Below are positions 52,324 through 61,715 of a stretch of 64,000 nucleotides of DNA, piece after piece. The position numbers were made by a program, and so were the translations under genes. The stretch spans positions 2,923,029 through 2,987,028 of the forward strand of contig NZ_CH902578.1 of assembly GCF_000152805.1 (NCBI RefSeq), in the 5' to 3' direction. The stretch's first letter is position 1. Each line of letters begins with the position of its first letter. Under the pieces are notes generated by a model. That model was not told where the DNA came from. It saw nothing but the letters and a program-made list of their open reading frames with translations, and made no database searches. The stretch is from Maritimibacter alkaliphilus HTCC2654. Its GTDB lineage: Bacteria > Pseudomonadota > Alphaproteobacteria > Rhodobacterales > Rhodobacteraceae.

Positions 52324-55300
52324 CTAGACCTGATGCCAGTCGCCGTCGGGATGCTTGCGCAGCGTCACCTGCGCCGTTGTCGAACTGAGCGTCACGTCGC
52401 CGCTCGTCAGGGCGAGGTTGCCTGTGCCGTCCTTCAGGATGACGGCGCGCGCGTTGTCGGCGATCGCGACCATCAGCTCGTCGCCGATTGCGCCGTCCTC
52501 GATCGTGTCCAGATCGTCGCTCGACGCATCGGCCTGCGTGTCGAGGCGGTGGAAACCGTAGCCCGCGGTGACCGACCCACCCTGGATCGTCAGCTCCGGG
52601 CCGTGGCCGTCCATGAGCCGCGTCAGATCGTGCAGCTCGGGCTCATTGTTCCACCAGCCGGACCCGTCGGGATTGTAGACACGGCCTTTCCACGCGCCGT
52701 TGATCGTCGCGCTCGCCCCTTTCGAGATGACATTGGCGCTCAGACGTTCGACCAGAAGGCTTGACCGCTTTCCGAGGTAGAGGTTCGTGACGGAATTGGT
52801 GCCGCCGACGTCGATGAGCTCGTAGGTTCCGCGCACGCGACCGTCGATCCAGACCTCATGGGCGTCACCGCTGACCTTGACCAGTGCGCCCCCTTTGCTC
52901 GCGCCGAGCTGGTGCTCGAGATCCACGTCGATGAACACGTTCCGGCAATCGTTCAACAGGAACACATCGGCGACGCCGCTGGTCGGCCGGGCCTCCGACC
53001 GGATATGCCCGGTCAGCTCGACTTCCTCGGCCGTGACGGTGATCGAACCCTCGCCGTTGGTGTGAAGGTCCGCGAAATCGACGCGGACCTTACTGACATT
53101 GTCGATCTGGAATGCGCCGCCGCCCCGGATGTCGAGCGTCAGGCTCTCAAACACGATATGCTCGCTCGGCCCCTCATTGCCGAGGCGGCGCTCCCATTCA
53201 CCCTCGTAATCCGTGGTCGACGGGCTGTCGACCAGCGGGACCAGGTAGTCGCCGACGTTGAAGTAGATCCCGTCGACCGTCCCCGCGACCGAGCACGTCC
53301 AATAGTCACCGACCGACCCACCCGATGGGAACGCGCCGCCGGATGCGTCCCAAGCCCCCTGGTCGTTCATATGCGTGCCGACGCCGTCGGTCGTGAACTT
53401 CGCCGGCACCATCGCGGGCAGGCGAGCGAAAGTTTCGCCGGTGTTGTACCACTCGCCCTCGTAGGTATCAGTGGCCGCATCATCCTTGAGGGCATAGACG
53501 ATCTCGCCGGTCGAGAAGGTCTCACCGTCCACGGTGCCGCCTGTCGTGACCGTGTAATAGCGGTACTGGACGGACCCTGACGGGAACGCGCCCGTCGACG
53601 CGTCCCAATCCCCCGCGCTGCGCCCCTCGAATGACGGGAAGTGATCCCCGCGCGACACGAAGAGGTTGCGGTAGGACTTGAAATGGTAGCCCGGTCCCGC
53701 CTTGCCCGGGGTCGCTCGGAACGTATTGCCCCAGGCGAAGATGCCCCGGATCTGGAGGTCGGCATCGAAGGCGATACCGGTATCCGGCTCTTTCCATGTC
53801 GAGGTGACGACGATGCCACAGCCATCGAAGATGTTGTTGACGATCTTGATCTGCGAATACTGGCGCTCGCGCGCGGCAAAGTCGCCTGCGACGTTATAGG
53901 CCAGCTTGATGTCGACCGCAGCGATCAGGACGCGGAAATAGTTGCGCTCGAACGTCCAACCGTGGAAGCCCCCGGTGCCATCCGGGCCGTCGCGCTTGTC
54001 GTTGATGAATTCGTTGTCCTGCACGACACAATAGCGAGGACCGATGCCGAGCGTGGTGTTGGGCGTCGTCTTGATATTGTCGCCGAAATCGGACGGGGCC
54101 GTGCCGCTGACGTTCAGGGCGGTGATCCCCATCTGGCCCCGGTTGCCGATGTAGCGACCGAAGTGCGCCTCGCCGACGACGTTCAGCAGGTACTTTTGCG
54201 GTCCGGCGTAGCAGTTGATGAACTTCCAGTGCGGGCTTTTCGTTATCTGGATGCCGGTGCCACCCTCGAAGTCGAACCGAACCTTGTCGACGGTGATCCC
54301 GACCGGATTGTCGTCGCAGTGGAACACCTCGCCCGCGTTGCCGCCCGCGATCAGCGCGGTCTCGTCCACGGCGACGTTATGATCGAGGCGCAGGCCGCCG
54401 ACCAGAAAACCGGAAGGTGTCGTGAAGCGTGTCCCGAGATCTCGGGTCAGGCTGTTCGCCGTCGCGCTCTCGTCGCAGGCGTCCATCATCAACAGCCCGC
54501 GCGTCGCTTCCTCGCCGTGGCCGATGGTTTCGTAATTGTCCGCCAGCCAGGCCTTCATGCCCGTGGGGATCGTATAGCCGCTGCCCTGGATCCAGTAATC
54601 GCCGTTCTGGCGCAGGATGGAGGCGCCGGTCGGCCAGTGATCGAGAATGCGGGTCAGGGCCGTGGTGACGTCCGCATCCTCGGTCCAACCCAGTTGCGAG
54701 GTGTAGACCTCGCCCCGGCCGTTCGGGAGGGCGTAGAGTTTGACCGCACCTGCGTTGATGACGTGGTAGTCCGACGCGGCCGAGGTGGCGACCTGGTAAC
54801 GATAGTCGCTGGCCGTGATGATGTCGCCCGAAGCGACGTCGAGCGTCTTTTCGTCGCCGGAATAGCCGAGGATCGTGTCGTCAGCGATCAGGGCCGCGAC
54901 GGTGTCGAAATCCGCAAGGCCGGTGGTGGCAAGCGCCAGGCCCGCCGAGGTCGCAGCACTCGCCGCAGACGACGCCGCCGCATCGGCATCGTCCGAAGCC
55001 TCGCCGGCCTTCGTGGTGGCCGTGCCGGCGGCCGTTGAGGCCGTTGCAGCGGAAGCCGCCGCCGCGTCGGCGTCGTCCGAGGCCTCGCCTGCTTTCGTCG
55101 TAGCCGTGCCCGCCGAGGTCGCCGCGCTCGCGGCAGAGGCCGCCGCTGCATCGGCATCGTCCGACGCCTCGCCCGCCTTGGTGGTGGCGGTCGACGCCGC
55201 GCCCGTGGCCGTGGTCGCGGCGCCGGACGCCGTTGTGGCCGATCCTGCCGCCGCCGTCGCGCTGGCCCCGGCCTTTGCCGCATAGTGCTTGGCCGAGTAT

Positions 55301-55731
55301 TCGCCATCGGCGACGACCGTATCCTCGTCCTCGTTGGCCCATTGCTTTGCGAGCAGGGCCGATGCGGCCGCGCCGGCATTCGTCGCCGGCAGCTGCGACG
55401 CGACCACGCCGAGCAGGTCGTCGAGGTCATAGGTCGTCGCTGCGGGCACCGAGATGTTACCCAGCGAGATCCGGCGCTCGTACTGGCCGCTGTTCATCGA
55501 GACGACGACATGGACCTCGTATTGGGTCGAGCGCCCGCCAAGCTCGTTCGGCCACAAGTCGATCGAGAAATCGCCGCTGCCGTCGACGTCGGCCGACACC
55601 GGCTCATGCACGATCGTCGCATCCTCGGTCTCGAACCCCGTGAGTGTGAACTCGATCCGGTCGATGGTTGCCAAAGCGGTATCGTCCGGCAGCACCAGCG
55701 TGCCGGAAATCGTGGCGGTCGAAATGGTCAT
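52324..55731 (-). CDS. Large phage tail fibre protein
   Basis: A 1135-residue protein. The N-terminal domain (about 1-110) probably attaches to the tail. Residues about 150-270 are a low-complexity Ala/Ser/Thr-rich stalk with three 28-residue repeats. A pectin-lyase-like beta-helix seems to follow (VGEAHFGRYIGNRGQMGITALN, NNIFDGCGIVVTS). Two copies of a module with WDAS, FPSG and GTVDG lie near residues 700-850. The C-terminus is probably the receptor-binding tip. Host range is likely set here. Confidence 0.8.
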   Translation of the reverse strand: MTISTATISGTLVLPDDTALATIDRIEFTLTGFETEDATIVHEPVSADVDGSGDFSIDLWPNELGGRSTQYEVHVVVSMNSGQYERRISLGNISVPAATTYDLDDLLGVVASQLPATNAGAAASALLAKQWANEDEDTVVADGEYSAKHYAAKAGASATAAAGSATTASGAATTATGAASTATTKAGEASDDADAAAASAASAATSAGTATTKAGEASDDADAAAASAATASTAAGTATTKAGEASDDADAAASSAASAATSAGLALATTGLADFDTVAALIADDTILGYSGDEKTLDVASGDIITASDYRYQVATSAASDYHVINAGAVKLYALPNGRGEVYTSQLGWTEDADVTTALTRILDHWPTGASILRQNGDYWIQGSGYTIPTGMKAWLADNYETIGHGEEATRGLLMMDACDESATANSLTRDLGTRFTTPSGFLVGGLRLDHNVAVDETALIAGGNAGEVFHCDDNPVGITVDKVRFDFEGGTGIQITKSPHWKFINCYAGPQKYLLNVVGEAHFGRYIGNRGQMGITALNVSGTAPSDFGDNIKTTPNTTLGIGPRYCVVQDNEFINDKRDGPDGTGGFHGWTFERNYFRVLIAAVDIKLAYNVAGDFAARERQYSQIKIVNNIFDGCGIVVTSTWKEPDTGIAFDADLQIRGIFAWGNTFRATPGKAGPGYHFKSYRNLFVSRGDHFPSFEGRSAGDWDASTGAFPSGSVQYRYYTVTTGGTVDGETFSTGEIVYALKDDAATDTYEGEWYNTGETFARLPAMVPAKFTTDGVGTHMNDQGAWDASGGAFPSGGSVGDYWTCSVAGTVDGIYFNVGDYLVPLVDSPSTTDYEGEWERRLGNEGPSEHIVFESLTLDIRGGGAFQIDNVSKVRVDFADLHTNGEGSITVTAEEVELTGHIRSEARPTSGVADVFLLNDCRNVFIDVDLEHQLGASKGGALVKVSGDAHEVWIDGRVRGTYELIDVGGTNSVTNLYLGKRSSLLVERLSANVISKGASATINGAWKGRVYNPDGSGWWNNEPELHDLTRLMDGHGPELTIQGGSVTAGYGFHRLDTQADASSDDLDTIEDGAIGDELMVAIADNARAVILKDGTGNLALTSGDVTLSSTTAQVTLRKHPDGDWHQV
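54937..55188 (-). repeat. Three 84-bp coding tandem repeats in the tail-fibre stalk
   Basis: The motif ATTKAGEASDDADAAAASAA recurs with Lys at residues 185, 213 and 241, a period of 28 residues or 84 bases. The copies are nearly identical in protein and similar in DNA, so copy number may vary by slippage, changing stalk length. Confidence 0.85.
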
Positions 55732-55734
55732 GTT

Positions 55735-56082
55735 TTACTCCGGCAGGGCGACGGGGCCGTCCGTGGCGACAGTGATGGGCTCGGGGAAACGGCGCGCCTC
55801 CGACGCCTCGGCGAGGTGCGGCAGGGTGACGGGCACGATCAGCTCGCCCGTCGCGTCGCGGTGGATGTCGCCGCAGATCCACGGGCAGTCGATCAGGATG
55901 GTGACGTCGCCGTTGGGACCGAACAGGAAATCGCCGGTCTCGTCGCGGGCGTAGAGCGGCATCGTCCCGCCGGTCGGAATGTCCGACAGGTCGATCGCCG
56001 TCCCGTTCAGGATGATGGTCTCGCCCGATACCTCGATGGTCAGGTCGTCGTAACGCAGCTGCGGAAACAGGTCGATGCGCAT
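55735..56082 (-). CDS. Phage protein between fibre genes
   Basis: A 115-residue, acidic, beta-rich protein (MRIDLFPQLRYDDLTIEV, then GELIVPVTLPHLAEASEA). It lies between the 268-residue fibre-like gene and the large tail-fibre gene; its ATG overlaps the preceding stop (TGATG). Such small proteins are often tail or fibre accessory factors, but I do not recognise a family. Confidence 0.6.
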   Translation of the reverse strand: MRIDLFPQLRYDDLTIEVSGETIILNGTAIDLSDIPTGGTMPLYARDETGDFLFGPNGDVTILIDCPWICGDIHRDATGELIVPVTLPHLAEASEARRFPEPITVATDGPVALPE

Positions 56083-56888
56083 CAGTACCACTCCCCCATC
56101 GCGCCAAGATAGATCGCGTCGCCGGTGCGCGACGTCCACGAATGCACGCCGAACCCCCATTGCGTCGACGCATTGACGACGCGGCCATTGGCCCAGGCGG
56201 TCGCCGTACTCCGGTTTTCGGCCCAGCCGACGTGGTTGCCAACGAAGGCGGCCGGCAGGTTCTTGGACAGGCCACCCGACCAGTATCCGTTTCCGATTGA
56301 GGTGTTCGCATCGGCGCTGGAATAGGTGGCCCAACAGATCTGCAGGTTGTTCTCGAACCGCCAAAGATCCCCTGTGGCCGAGGTTGAATATTCCGGCAGG
56401 CGGTGCACGAAGATGTCAGTGCCGTCGGTCCAGAACTCGGTCAGTTTGCCGCTGCGGATGTACCCGGACGGAAGCGCGGCGCCGGTGACCGTCTTGACCG
56501 CCGTGGCCGATCCGCCGTCGATCGCGAAGGTCGTCGCGCCGGTGTTCGCGGCCGTCGGGATGAAATAGCCCCGGTATCCTTCCGGGAAGCTGGCGAGGTC
56601 GAGCGCCGAGGTCAGCGTGATCGCATTCGCGGTGCCCCCCACATCGAACCGGATCGCGCTGCGATCTTCGGGCACCAGTGCGCGGTCCGACGCCCCGTCC
56701 CAGAACTTCGGAACGTAGACGCCCGATCCGACGTCTTTCGTCCAGATGCCGCCGGTCTGGATGTTCGCGGGCCGGGTGCCGCCCTCGCCCTGCGACATCA
56801 GGTGGTTGACCAGGCCGAGAATGTCGGCCTGCGCCGCCACGCCCGACAGGGGCGAGACCGCCGTCGTGTTGCCTGTGTATTGTGACAC
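56082..56888 (-). CDS. Phage tail-fibre-like protein
   Basis: A 268-residue protein rich in Gly, Thr and aromatic residues. The N-terminal part (SQYTGNTTAVSPLSGV) fits a tail-attachment segment. The C-terminal half (IGNGYWSGGLSKNLPAAF, WAENRSTATAWANGRVV) has the beta-rich, aromatic pattern of receptor-binding fibre tips. The GTG start at 56888 has AGGAGC upstream. Eleven bases after the J-like stop. Confidence 0.65.
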   Translation of the reverse strand: MSQYTGNTTAVSPLSGVAAQADILGLVNHLMSQGEGGTRPANIQTGGIWTKDVGSGVYVPKFWDGASDRALVPEDRSAIRFDVGGTANAITLTSALDLASFPEGYRGYFIPTAANTGATTFAIDGGSATAVKTVTGAALPSGYIRSGKLTEFWTDGTDIFVHRLPEYSTSATGDLWRFENNLQICWATYSSADANTSIGNGYWSGGLSKNLPAAFVGNHVGWAENRSTATAWANGRVVNASTQWGFGVHSWTSRTGDAIYLGAMGEWY

Positions 56889-56899
56889 CTTGTGCGCTC

Positions 56900-59800
56900 C
56901 TATTGTTGCCCGTAGCCGATCGCCTGCCAGTCGAACGTCGCCGAGATGTCCGACCCGCCGCTGTCGACGAATTTCTGGTGAAAGCTCGATGCCGTGACGG
57001 CCGAGCGGATCGAGCGCGCCCCGGTCGGCAGGCCCTGACCGTCGACGACGATCGAGGGCACCGCGCGGAACGGCGTCTGAAAGGTCACTGTGACCCCGCC
57101 CGAGGGCGCGCTGACATTTGCGCCTTTCTCGACACGATCCGGCATGTCGACGATGAAATCGCACTCCGACACGGCGACGAGCACCTGGGGGTCCAGCGAC
57201 TCGAACACCAGCCGGAACCGGAACGCCCGCGCCCGGTAATCCCCAACGACGATGTCGGACCAGTCCGACCAGGTCGGCGATCCCGTCGGATCGTCATCGG
57301 TGGTCGAGACCTGGGCGGTCAGGCTCCATTCCCCATCGGCCGCGCCGAGAAGGTCGGGCGTCTGGGTGATGTCGTCGATCAGGAGGATGTCGAAATCGTC
57401 GTAATAGGCGAGCGCCTCGATCTCGGCCGAGATCTGCGCGGTGTCGACCGCGCCGAGGTCGATCACGTCGTCGGCGGTGTATATCCCTGTGTTCGCGGTC
57501 CGATAGGAGGTGAGGATGTTGTCCTCGAGCAGGATATCATCGAGGGCGAGGATGTCGTTGTCTGCCGCGAAGATCAGGTCGCCCGACACGACCGCGAGGC
57601 CGGGGTCGAGGTCGCCGTCGAAATCCGGGGCGAGCGCCAGGGTCTCGATCGCGTTCGGCAGACTCGCGGCCGAAGTGACGACGACCGAATTTGCCGTCGC
57701 GCTTTCCTGCCCAGTGGCCGTGACCGCCTTGACCAGATAGGTGCCGTTGCGGGCCGGCACGCTGGTGCGCGTGGCGCGCAGCACCGGGACCATGGGCACC
57801 GCGCTCGCCCAGGTCGCCCCGGTGGTCGCGGGCGTGTAGCGCACCTGGTAGTACTCGACGTTGGTCTCGCCCGAGCGCCAGCTGAGGTGGATCTGCCCGG
57901 CGGCGACCTGTACCGCGAACCCGGCAACGGTGGCGGGCGGCGCGAAGAACGACGCGGTCGAGATCCCGACCGACTTGATCGGCCCCCAAGTGCCGTTCGG
58001 CAGCCGCGCCGAGATCTCGGCGGTGAAGGTGTCGGCGACGACCGCCTGCACCGGGAACTTGGCGATCCGGTCGGCGCCCGTCCATGTTCCGACCGCTGCG
58101 CCTGCGCCGTTCTCCAGCGTCACGCGCCACATGGTTTCCTGACCGTAATCCAGCGCTTGCCACCGCACGACGACCGACAGCACACCGTTCGCATACTCGA
58201 ACCCGCCGGTGATGCCGCGCGCCTCGTTGATCAACAGCACGCGCGGGTCGTAGGTCGGCAGCGGGCGGTTCAGATCGCCAAGCGGCACCTCGGTCGCCTC
58301 GGCCAGCGTGATCCGGGCACGTTCACCGAAGTCCGGCGCGATGTCCTTGACCAGCCACTTCGCAGGCTCGGTCTCGGCCTCGTAGACCGTCGCGAGGTCG
58401 CCACGCGCGACGAGGTTCGCATCGAAGGCGCCACCATCCATCGCGACGCCGCTGCCCGCCGTGACGGTGAAGCCCCGGCCCGCCTTGATCGCGGTGACGT
58501 ATTGCAACGCCCCGGCCGAGCCGCGCAGGACCACATGCGCCTCGTAGCCGTCCGGCACACCCGGCAGAGTGTCGTCGAGCGTGAGCGTGGCGATATCGTC
58601 GCCGCTGAACGTGACGGCCGACACCCGACCCATGCCGACCTGGTTGCGCAGGAGCGGCGTCGTGAAGATCACCGGGTCGCCGCGCGTGCAGACCAGATGA
58701 TCGAGCTCGGTCGTGAAACTGACCTGCGTGGTGCGCAGTTTCAGCTGCGCGAGGTGATAATACCCCAGCCGCGCGATCCGCTCGATGCTTTCGTAGCGAC
58801 CCAGCGCGAGGCCGGGGAACTCGATGGTCTCGACGATCGTCGCGTTCCCCGCCGAATAACCGTTGGCATAGACGATGATCTCGTCGGTATCCCAGCCCGC
58901 CTTTTCCGAGGTGAGCATCAACCGAAGCCCGTGCACCTCGGGCGAGGGTGTCCAGGTCGCCTGCATGTCGGCCGTGTTGCGCGGGCTGAAGATCTGCACC
59001 GCAGGCTCGGCCGAGCGGTCGGTGAGCACGCCCCATTTGCCTGCCTTGTGGATCGGCATGGCGAGACCGGTGGCAAGCACCTGACGGCACAGGTCGCCCA
59101 GCTGGATGTCGCTGGTCACGACCATGTCGCAGCGCCAGTCGGGCCAGGCAAGGCGCCAGGCGCGAATGCCGTCGAGGTCGATCTTGGCGTCGGCCACCGG
59201 ACGCCGCCGAATATCGGAGCGCAGAAGGTGCACGAAGATATCGGCGGGATGCCGGATCGGAGTGGGTGCGGTAAAGGCCGACCCGTTCCAGAACGGCGCC
59301 ATCTGCCAGACGATCGCGTTCAAAGGATCGAGCGCGCCGTTGATCTGATCGGTCGCTTTGATCCTGAGCGTGACCTCGGCCACGCCCGACGGTGAGGGCA
59401 GGGTGCCAGGCTGGCGCGACTGCAGGGCCTCGAGATAGCTGTCGTCCTGCACCCGGACGTCGTCGTCATCCTCGGACAGCCGAATGACCGACACGTCCCA
59501 TTCACCCGGCTCGGGAAAGTTGATGTATTTGCCGAACCTCAGAACCGAGGTGGTCTCGCCCTTGTACCAGTGTTCGGACACCGTGACCCAATCGCCGCCC
59601 GACGCGGGTCGGTAGTAGATCCCGATCTGCCGATAGCGCGGCTGTTTGACATTGTCGTCGTCGATCCCGACCAGGCCCGCGAAATAGAAACGGACGGTCG
59701 CGGCCGTGGTGTTCGCGGGCGTCGTGCGCGTCACCCGGACGTTGTGATCGAGCTTCGCGCTTTCGGGATCCTCGAAGATGTCCCGCGAGTAAAGCGTCAT

Positions 59801-60529
59801 CGGATCGTCGTCGTCGAGCCAGTCGACATCCATATTGGCGAGCGCCGGGATCCGTGCCAGCGTCTCGGTCCGGTCGACGTTGCGGAACTGCAGCTGCACG
59901 TCCTTGAACTTGGCGATCTCGGTCGTGCCGATCTTCAGGTCGTCGATCAGCACCGGACCGACACCGAACGTCATGCGCTCGACCCGGTAAACCGTCTGAT
60001 CGTCAAGCTCGGTATACCCCGTCGCCGTCTTGACCGCCGCCATACGGTGACGGCCCAGGACCATCGGCACCGGCGTGCCCATCGACGGATAGATGTTCTG
60101 CAGGCCCCGGATCGTCGGGTTCTCGCGGTCGGCCGCGCGCTGGTTCGGGTCCGCATCGGCCGACAGGAACGACCGGGTCAGGAGCAGGCCAGCGACCGAC
60201 ACCGCGATCGCGACACCCGCGACGACGAGGGTCGCCCCGGTGGTCGTCAGGGCGGTCGCACCGGCAAGCCATGTCACCGCCATCCCGAACACCGCCGTCG
60301 CCCCGACGCGCGGCTGCACGATCACGGTCGTGCCGGGCGCGGGTCGCACCTTGTCGTGGTACTCGCGGCGCACGGGCCAGGCGTGGCCGTCACGCAAGAG
60401 AACGACCTCGGCATGGCGCATGGTCGACACCCGCGCGACGATACCCGCAACGGTCAACCCGGCCGGAACGGTCGTGTGATCGGCTTGTCCGAGCAGCGGA
60501 TGCGCCCGGACCTGCACGTCAATGGACAT
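56900..60529 (-). CDS. Phage tail tip protein (lambda J-like, central fibre)
   Basis: A 1209-residue protein. The N-terminal region includes a hydrophobic pair (residues about 75-125), GLQNIYPSMGTPVPMVLGRHRM is like the start of the J hub domain, and SDIQLGDLCRQVLATGLAMP and IVYANGYSAGNAT follow. Residues about 830-960 have fibronectin-III-like strands. It should form the baseplate hub and central fibre that contacts the receptor. The start at 60529 overlaps the C40 peptidase end by 11 bases. Confidence 0.85.
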   Translation of the reverse strand: MSIDVQVRAHPLLGQADHTTVPAGLTVAGIVARVSTMRHAEVVLLRDGHAWPVRREYHDKVRPAPGTTVIVQPRVGATAVFGMAVTWLAGATALTTTGATLVVAGVAIAVSVAGLLLTRSFLSADADPNQRAADRENPTIRGLQNIYPSMGTPVPMVLGRHRMAAVKTATGYTELDDQTVYRVERMTFGVGPVLIDDLKIGTTEIAKFKDVQLQFRNVDRTETLARIPALANMDVDWLDDDDPMTLYSRDIFEDPESAKLDHNVRVTRTTPANTTAATVRFYFAGLVGIDDDNVKQPRYRQIGIYYRPASGGDWVTVSEHWYKGETTSVLRFGKYINFPEPGEWDVSVIRLSEDDDDVRVQDDSYLEALQSRQPGTLPSPSGVAEVTLRIKATDQINGALDPLNAIVWQMAPFWNGSAFTAPTPIRHPADIFVHLLRSDIRRRPVADAKIDLDGIRAWRLAWPDWRCDMVVTSDIQLGDLCRQVLATGLAMPIHKAGKWGVLTDRSAEPAVQIFSPRNTADMQATWTPSPEVHGLRLMLTSEKAGWDTDEIIVYANGYSAGNATIVETIEFPGLALGRYESIERIARLGYYHLAQLKLRTTQVSFTTELDHLVCTRGDPVIFTTPLLRNQVGMGRVSAVTFSGDDIATLTLDDTLPGVPDGYEAHVVLRGSAGALQYVTAIKAGRGFTVTAGSGVAMDGGAFDANLVARGDLATVYEAETEPAKWLVKDIAPDFGERARITLAEATEVPLGDLNRPLPTYDPRVLLINEARGITGGFEYANGVLSVVVRWQALDYGQETMWRVTLENGAGAAVGTWTGADRIAKFPVQAVVADTFTAEISARLPNGTWGPIKSVGISTASFFAPPATVAGFAVQVAAGQIHLSWRSGETNVEYYQVRYTPATTGATWASAVPMVPVLRATRTSVPARNGTYLVKAVTATGQESATANSVVVTSAASLPNAIETLALAPDFDGDLDPGLAVVSGDLIFAADNDILALDDILLEDNILTSYRTANTGIYTADDVIDLGAVDTAQISAEIEALAYYDDFDILLIDDITQTPDLLGAADGEWSLTAQVSTTDDDPTGSPTWSDWSDIVVGDYRARAFRFRLVFESLDPQVLVAVSECDFIVDMPDRVEKGANVSAPSGGVTVTFQTPFRAVPSIVVDGQGLPTGARSIRSAVTASSFHQKFVDSGGSDISATFDWQAIGYGQQ

Positions 60530-60890
60530 ACGTGTAAACACCCTCGAGCCGCTTGCCCCATTTGGGCGAGCGGTATGGTTCGATGACCGAGGCGGGCTCG
60601 GTGCAATGCAGCATGCGCGAATTGTCGAGTGCGACCCCGACATGCCAGCCTCGGCCGTGGCGGATCAGGACCGCGTCACCCTGCCGTGCGACCCCGACCT
60701 TGCGCCAGGCGCCGATGTGGCGGGCGCGGGCGTCCTCCTCGGCCGGGCCGAGCGGGACGAGGCCATAATCGAGCGAGAGGCCGAACTCGGCGTTCTGTAC
60801 GGCCATGAAAAGGCCGAGGCAATCGAACGCATCCGGCCCCCGGCCGAGCACCGCATAGGGTTTGCCAAGCCACCGCTCGGACCAGTGCAT
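60519..60890 (-). CDS. NlpC/P60-type tail assembly peptidase (lambda K-like)
   Basis: A 123-residue cysteine peptidase. Catalytic Cys in PDAFDCLGLFMAV and His in RGWHVGVALDN are present, with the fold's Gly-rich loop before them (LGKPYAVLGRG). It matches the C40 half of the lambda K/RcGTA g14-like protein that opens peptidoglycan near the tail tip. Its ATG overlaps the L-like stop (TGATG). Confidence 0.88.
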   Translation of the reverse strand: MHWSERWLGKPYAVLGRGPDAFDCLGLFMAVQNAEFGLSLDYGLVPLGPAEEDARARHIGAWRKVGVARQGDAVLIRHGRGWHVGVALDNSRMLHCTEPASVIEPYRSPKWGKRLEGVYTYVH

Positions 60891-61348
60891 CAGATCAGCC
60901 CTGGAAAGTCGCCGGTCGAGAACCGAAACGACGCGTTCGCGACCTCTTCCATGACCGGATAGACGACAAGCGCACCGGACACTGATCCATAGCGCAGGTC
61001 GGCCTGCCGGATCTCGGCCTCGAACGGCCCCGCCTGCACCGTGTCGGGATCCGAGGCGAGCACGTAGCTGACCTCGATGTCGATCACGTCGTTGGTCGTT
61101 CTGAGCAGCACCGCGACATCGTGATCGACGTCGTTCAGGGTCCAACGCATCGCCGCGTTGCGATCCTCGGCCTGGTCCGGCATCGCCACCTGGAACCCGG
61201 CGGCGGTGTAGGTCTCGCCGTCATGCTCGAAGTCCGCGACGTCGTTCACCAGCCGCACAGGCGCAGCCCAATCGGCATGATCGAGCGTGACGAGGGTTAG
61301 GACGACCTCGGCGGTCTCAGCGTCGTTGATCGCGTCGAGCCAGGGCAT
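60890..61348 (-). CDS. DUF1833-family minor tail protein (lambda L-like)
   Basis: A 152-residue protein with the beta-rich DUF1833 pattern (MPWLDAINDAETAEVVLTLVTL, AVLLRTTNDVIDIEVSYVL) and a C-terminal FRFSTGDFPGLI. It occupies the place of lambda L between M and K. In lambda, L carries an Fe-S cluster; no Cys set is visible here. It overlaps both neighbours by one base. Confidence 0.8.
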   Translation of the reverse strand: MPWLDAINDAETAEVVLTLVTLDHADWAAPVRLVNDVADFEHDGETYTAAGFQVAMPDQAEDRNAAMRWTLNDVDHDVAVLLRTTNDVIDIEVSYVLASDPDTVQAGPFEAEIRQADLRYGSVSGALVVYPVMEEVANASFRFSTGDFPGLI

Positions 61349-61713
61349 CAGGGCAGCACCACAAGCGACAGGCCGACTCGGATCTTGCCACCCCCGACCG
61401 GCATCGGCTGATAGGGGGACCCATCGGATCTGAACACGGTCACCGTCCCCGTCATGGGGTGCGGAGCCGCAAACGACAAAGTGCCCTGTGAGAGGTCGTA
61501 GTTCCAGAAATTCTCAAAGTTCTCGAACTCAGCTGCGGTCAATGGGCGGGTGCGGCCGGACATCATGCGTTCGGCGGCCGTGGTCACCGCCCGCACTTTC
61601 GTGTTGCCGCTATCCGACACGAACGTGCGCCTGTTGCCGTCCGGGCCGTTCAGAGAAAGGCCTCTGAGTTGATCGATGAACGGCAAGTCCGAAGGCCATG
61701 ATGGAATAGTCAC
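61348..61713 (-). CDS. Minor tail protein (lambda M-like position)
   Basis: A 121-residue beta-rich protein. MTIPSWPSDLPFIDQLRG, the Arg-rich middle AERMMSGRTRPLTAAEFENFENFWN and the C-terminal IRVGLSLVVLP resemble small distal tail proteins. It lies directly after the tape measure gene as M does in lambda, and before the L-like gene, sharing one base with it. Confidence 0.7.
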   Translation of the reverse strand: MTIPSWPSDLPFIDQLRGLSLNGPDGNRRTFVSDSGNTKVRAVTTAAERMMSGRTRPLTAAEFENFENFWNYDLSQGTLSFAAPHPMTGTVTVFRSDGSPYQPMPVGGGKIRVGLSLVVLP

Positions 61714-61715
61714 GA

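Noticed and set aside
56882-59395. 837-codon rightward open frame opposite the J-like gene
   Set aside because: Same pattern of Arg/Asp/His-rich antisense coding; the J-like protein on the other strand has motifs and operon context.
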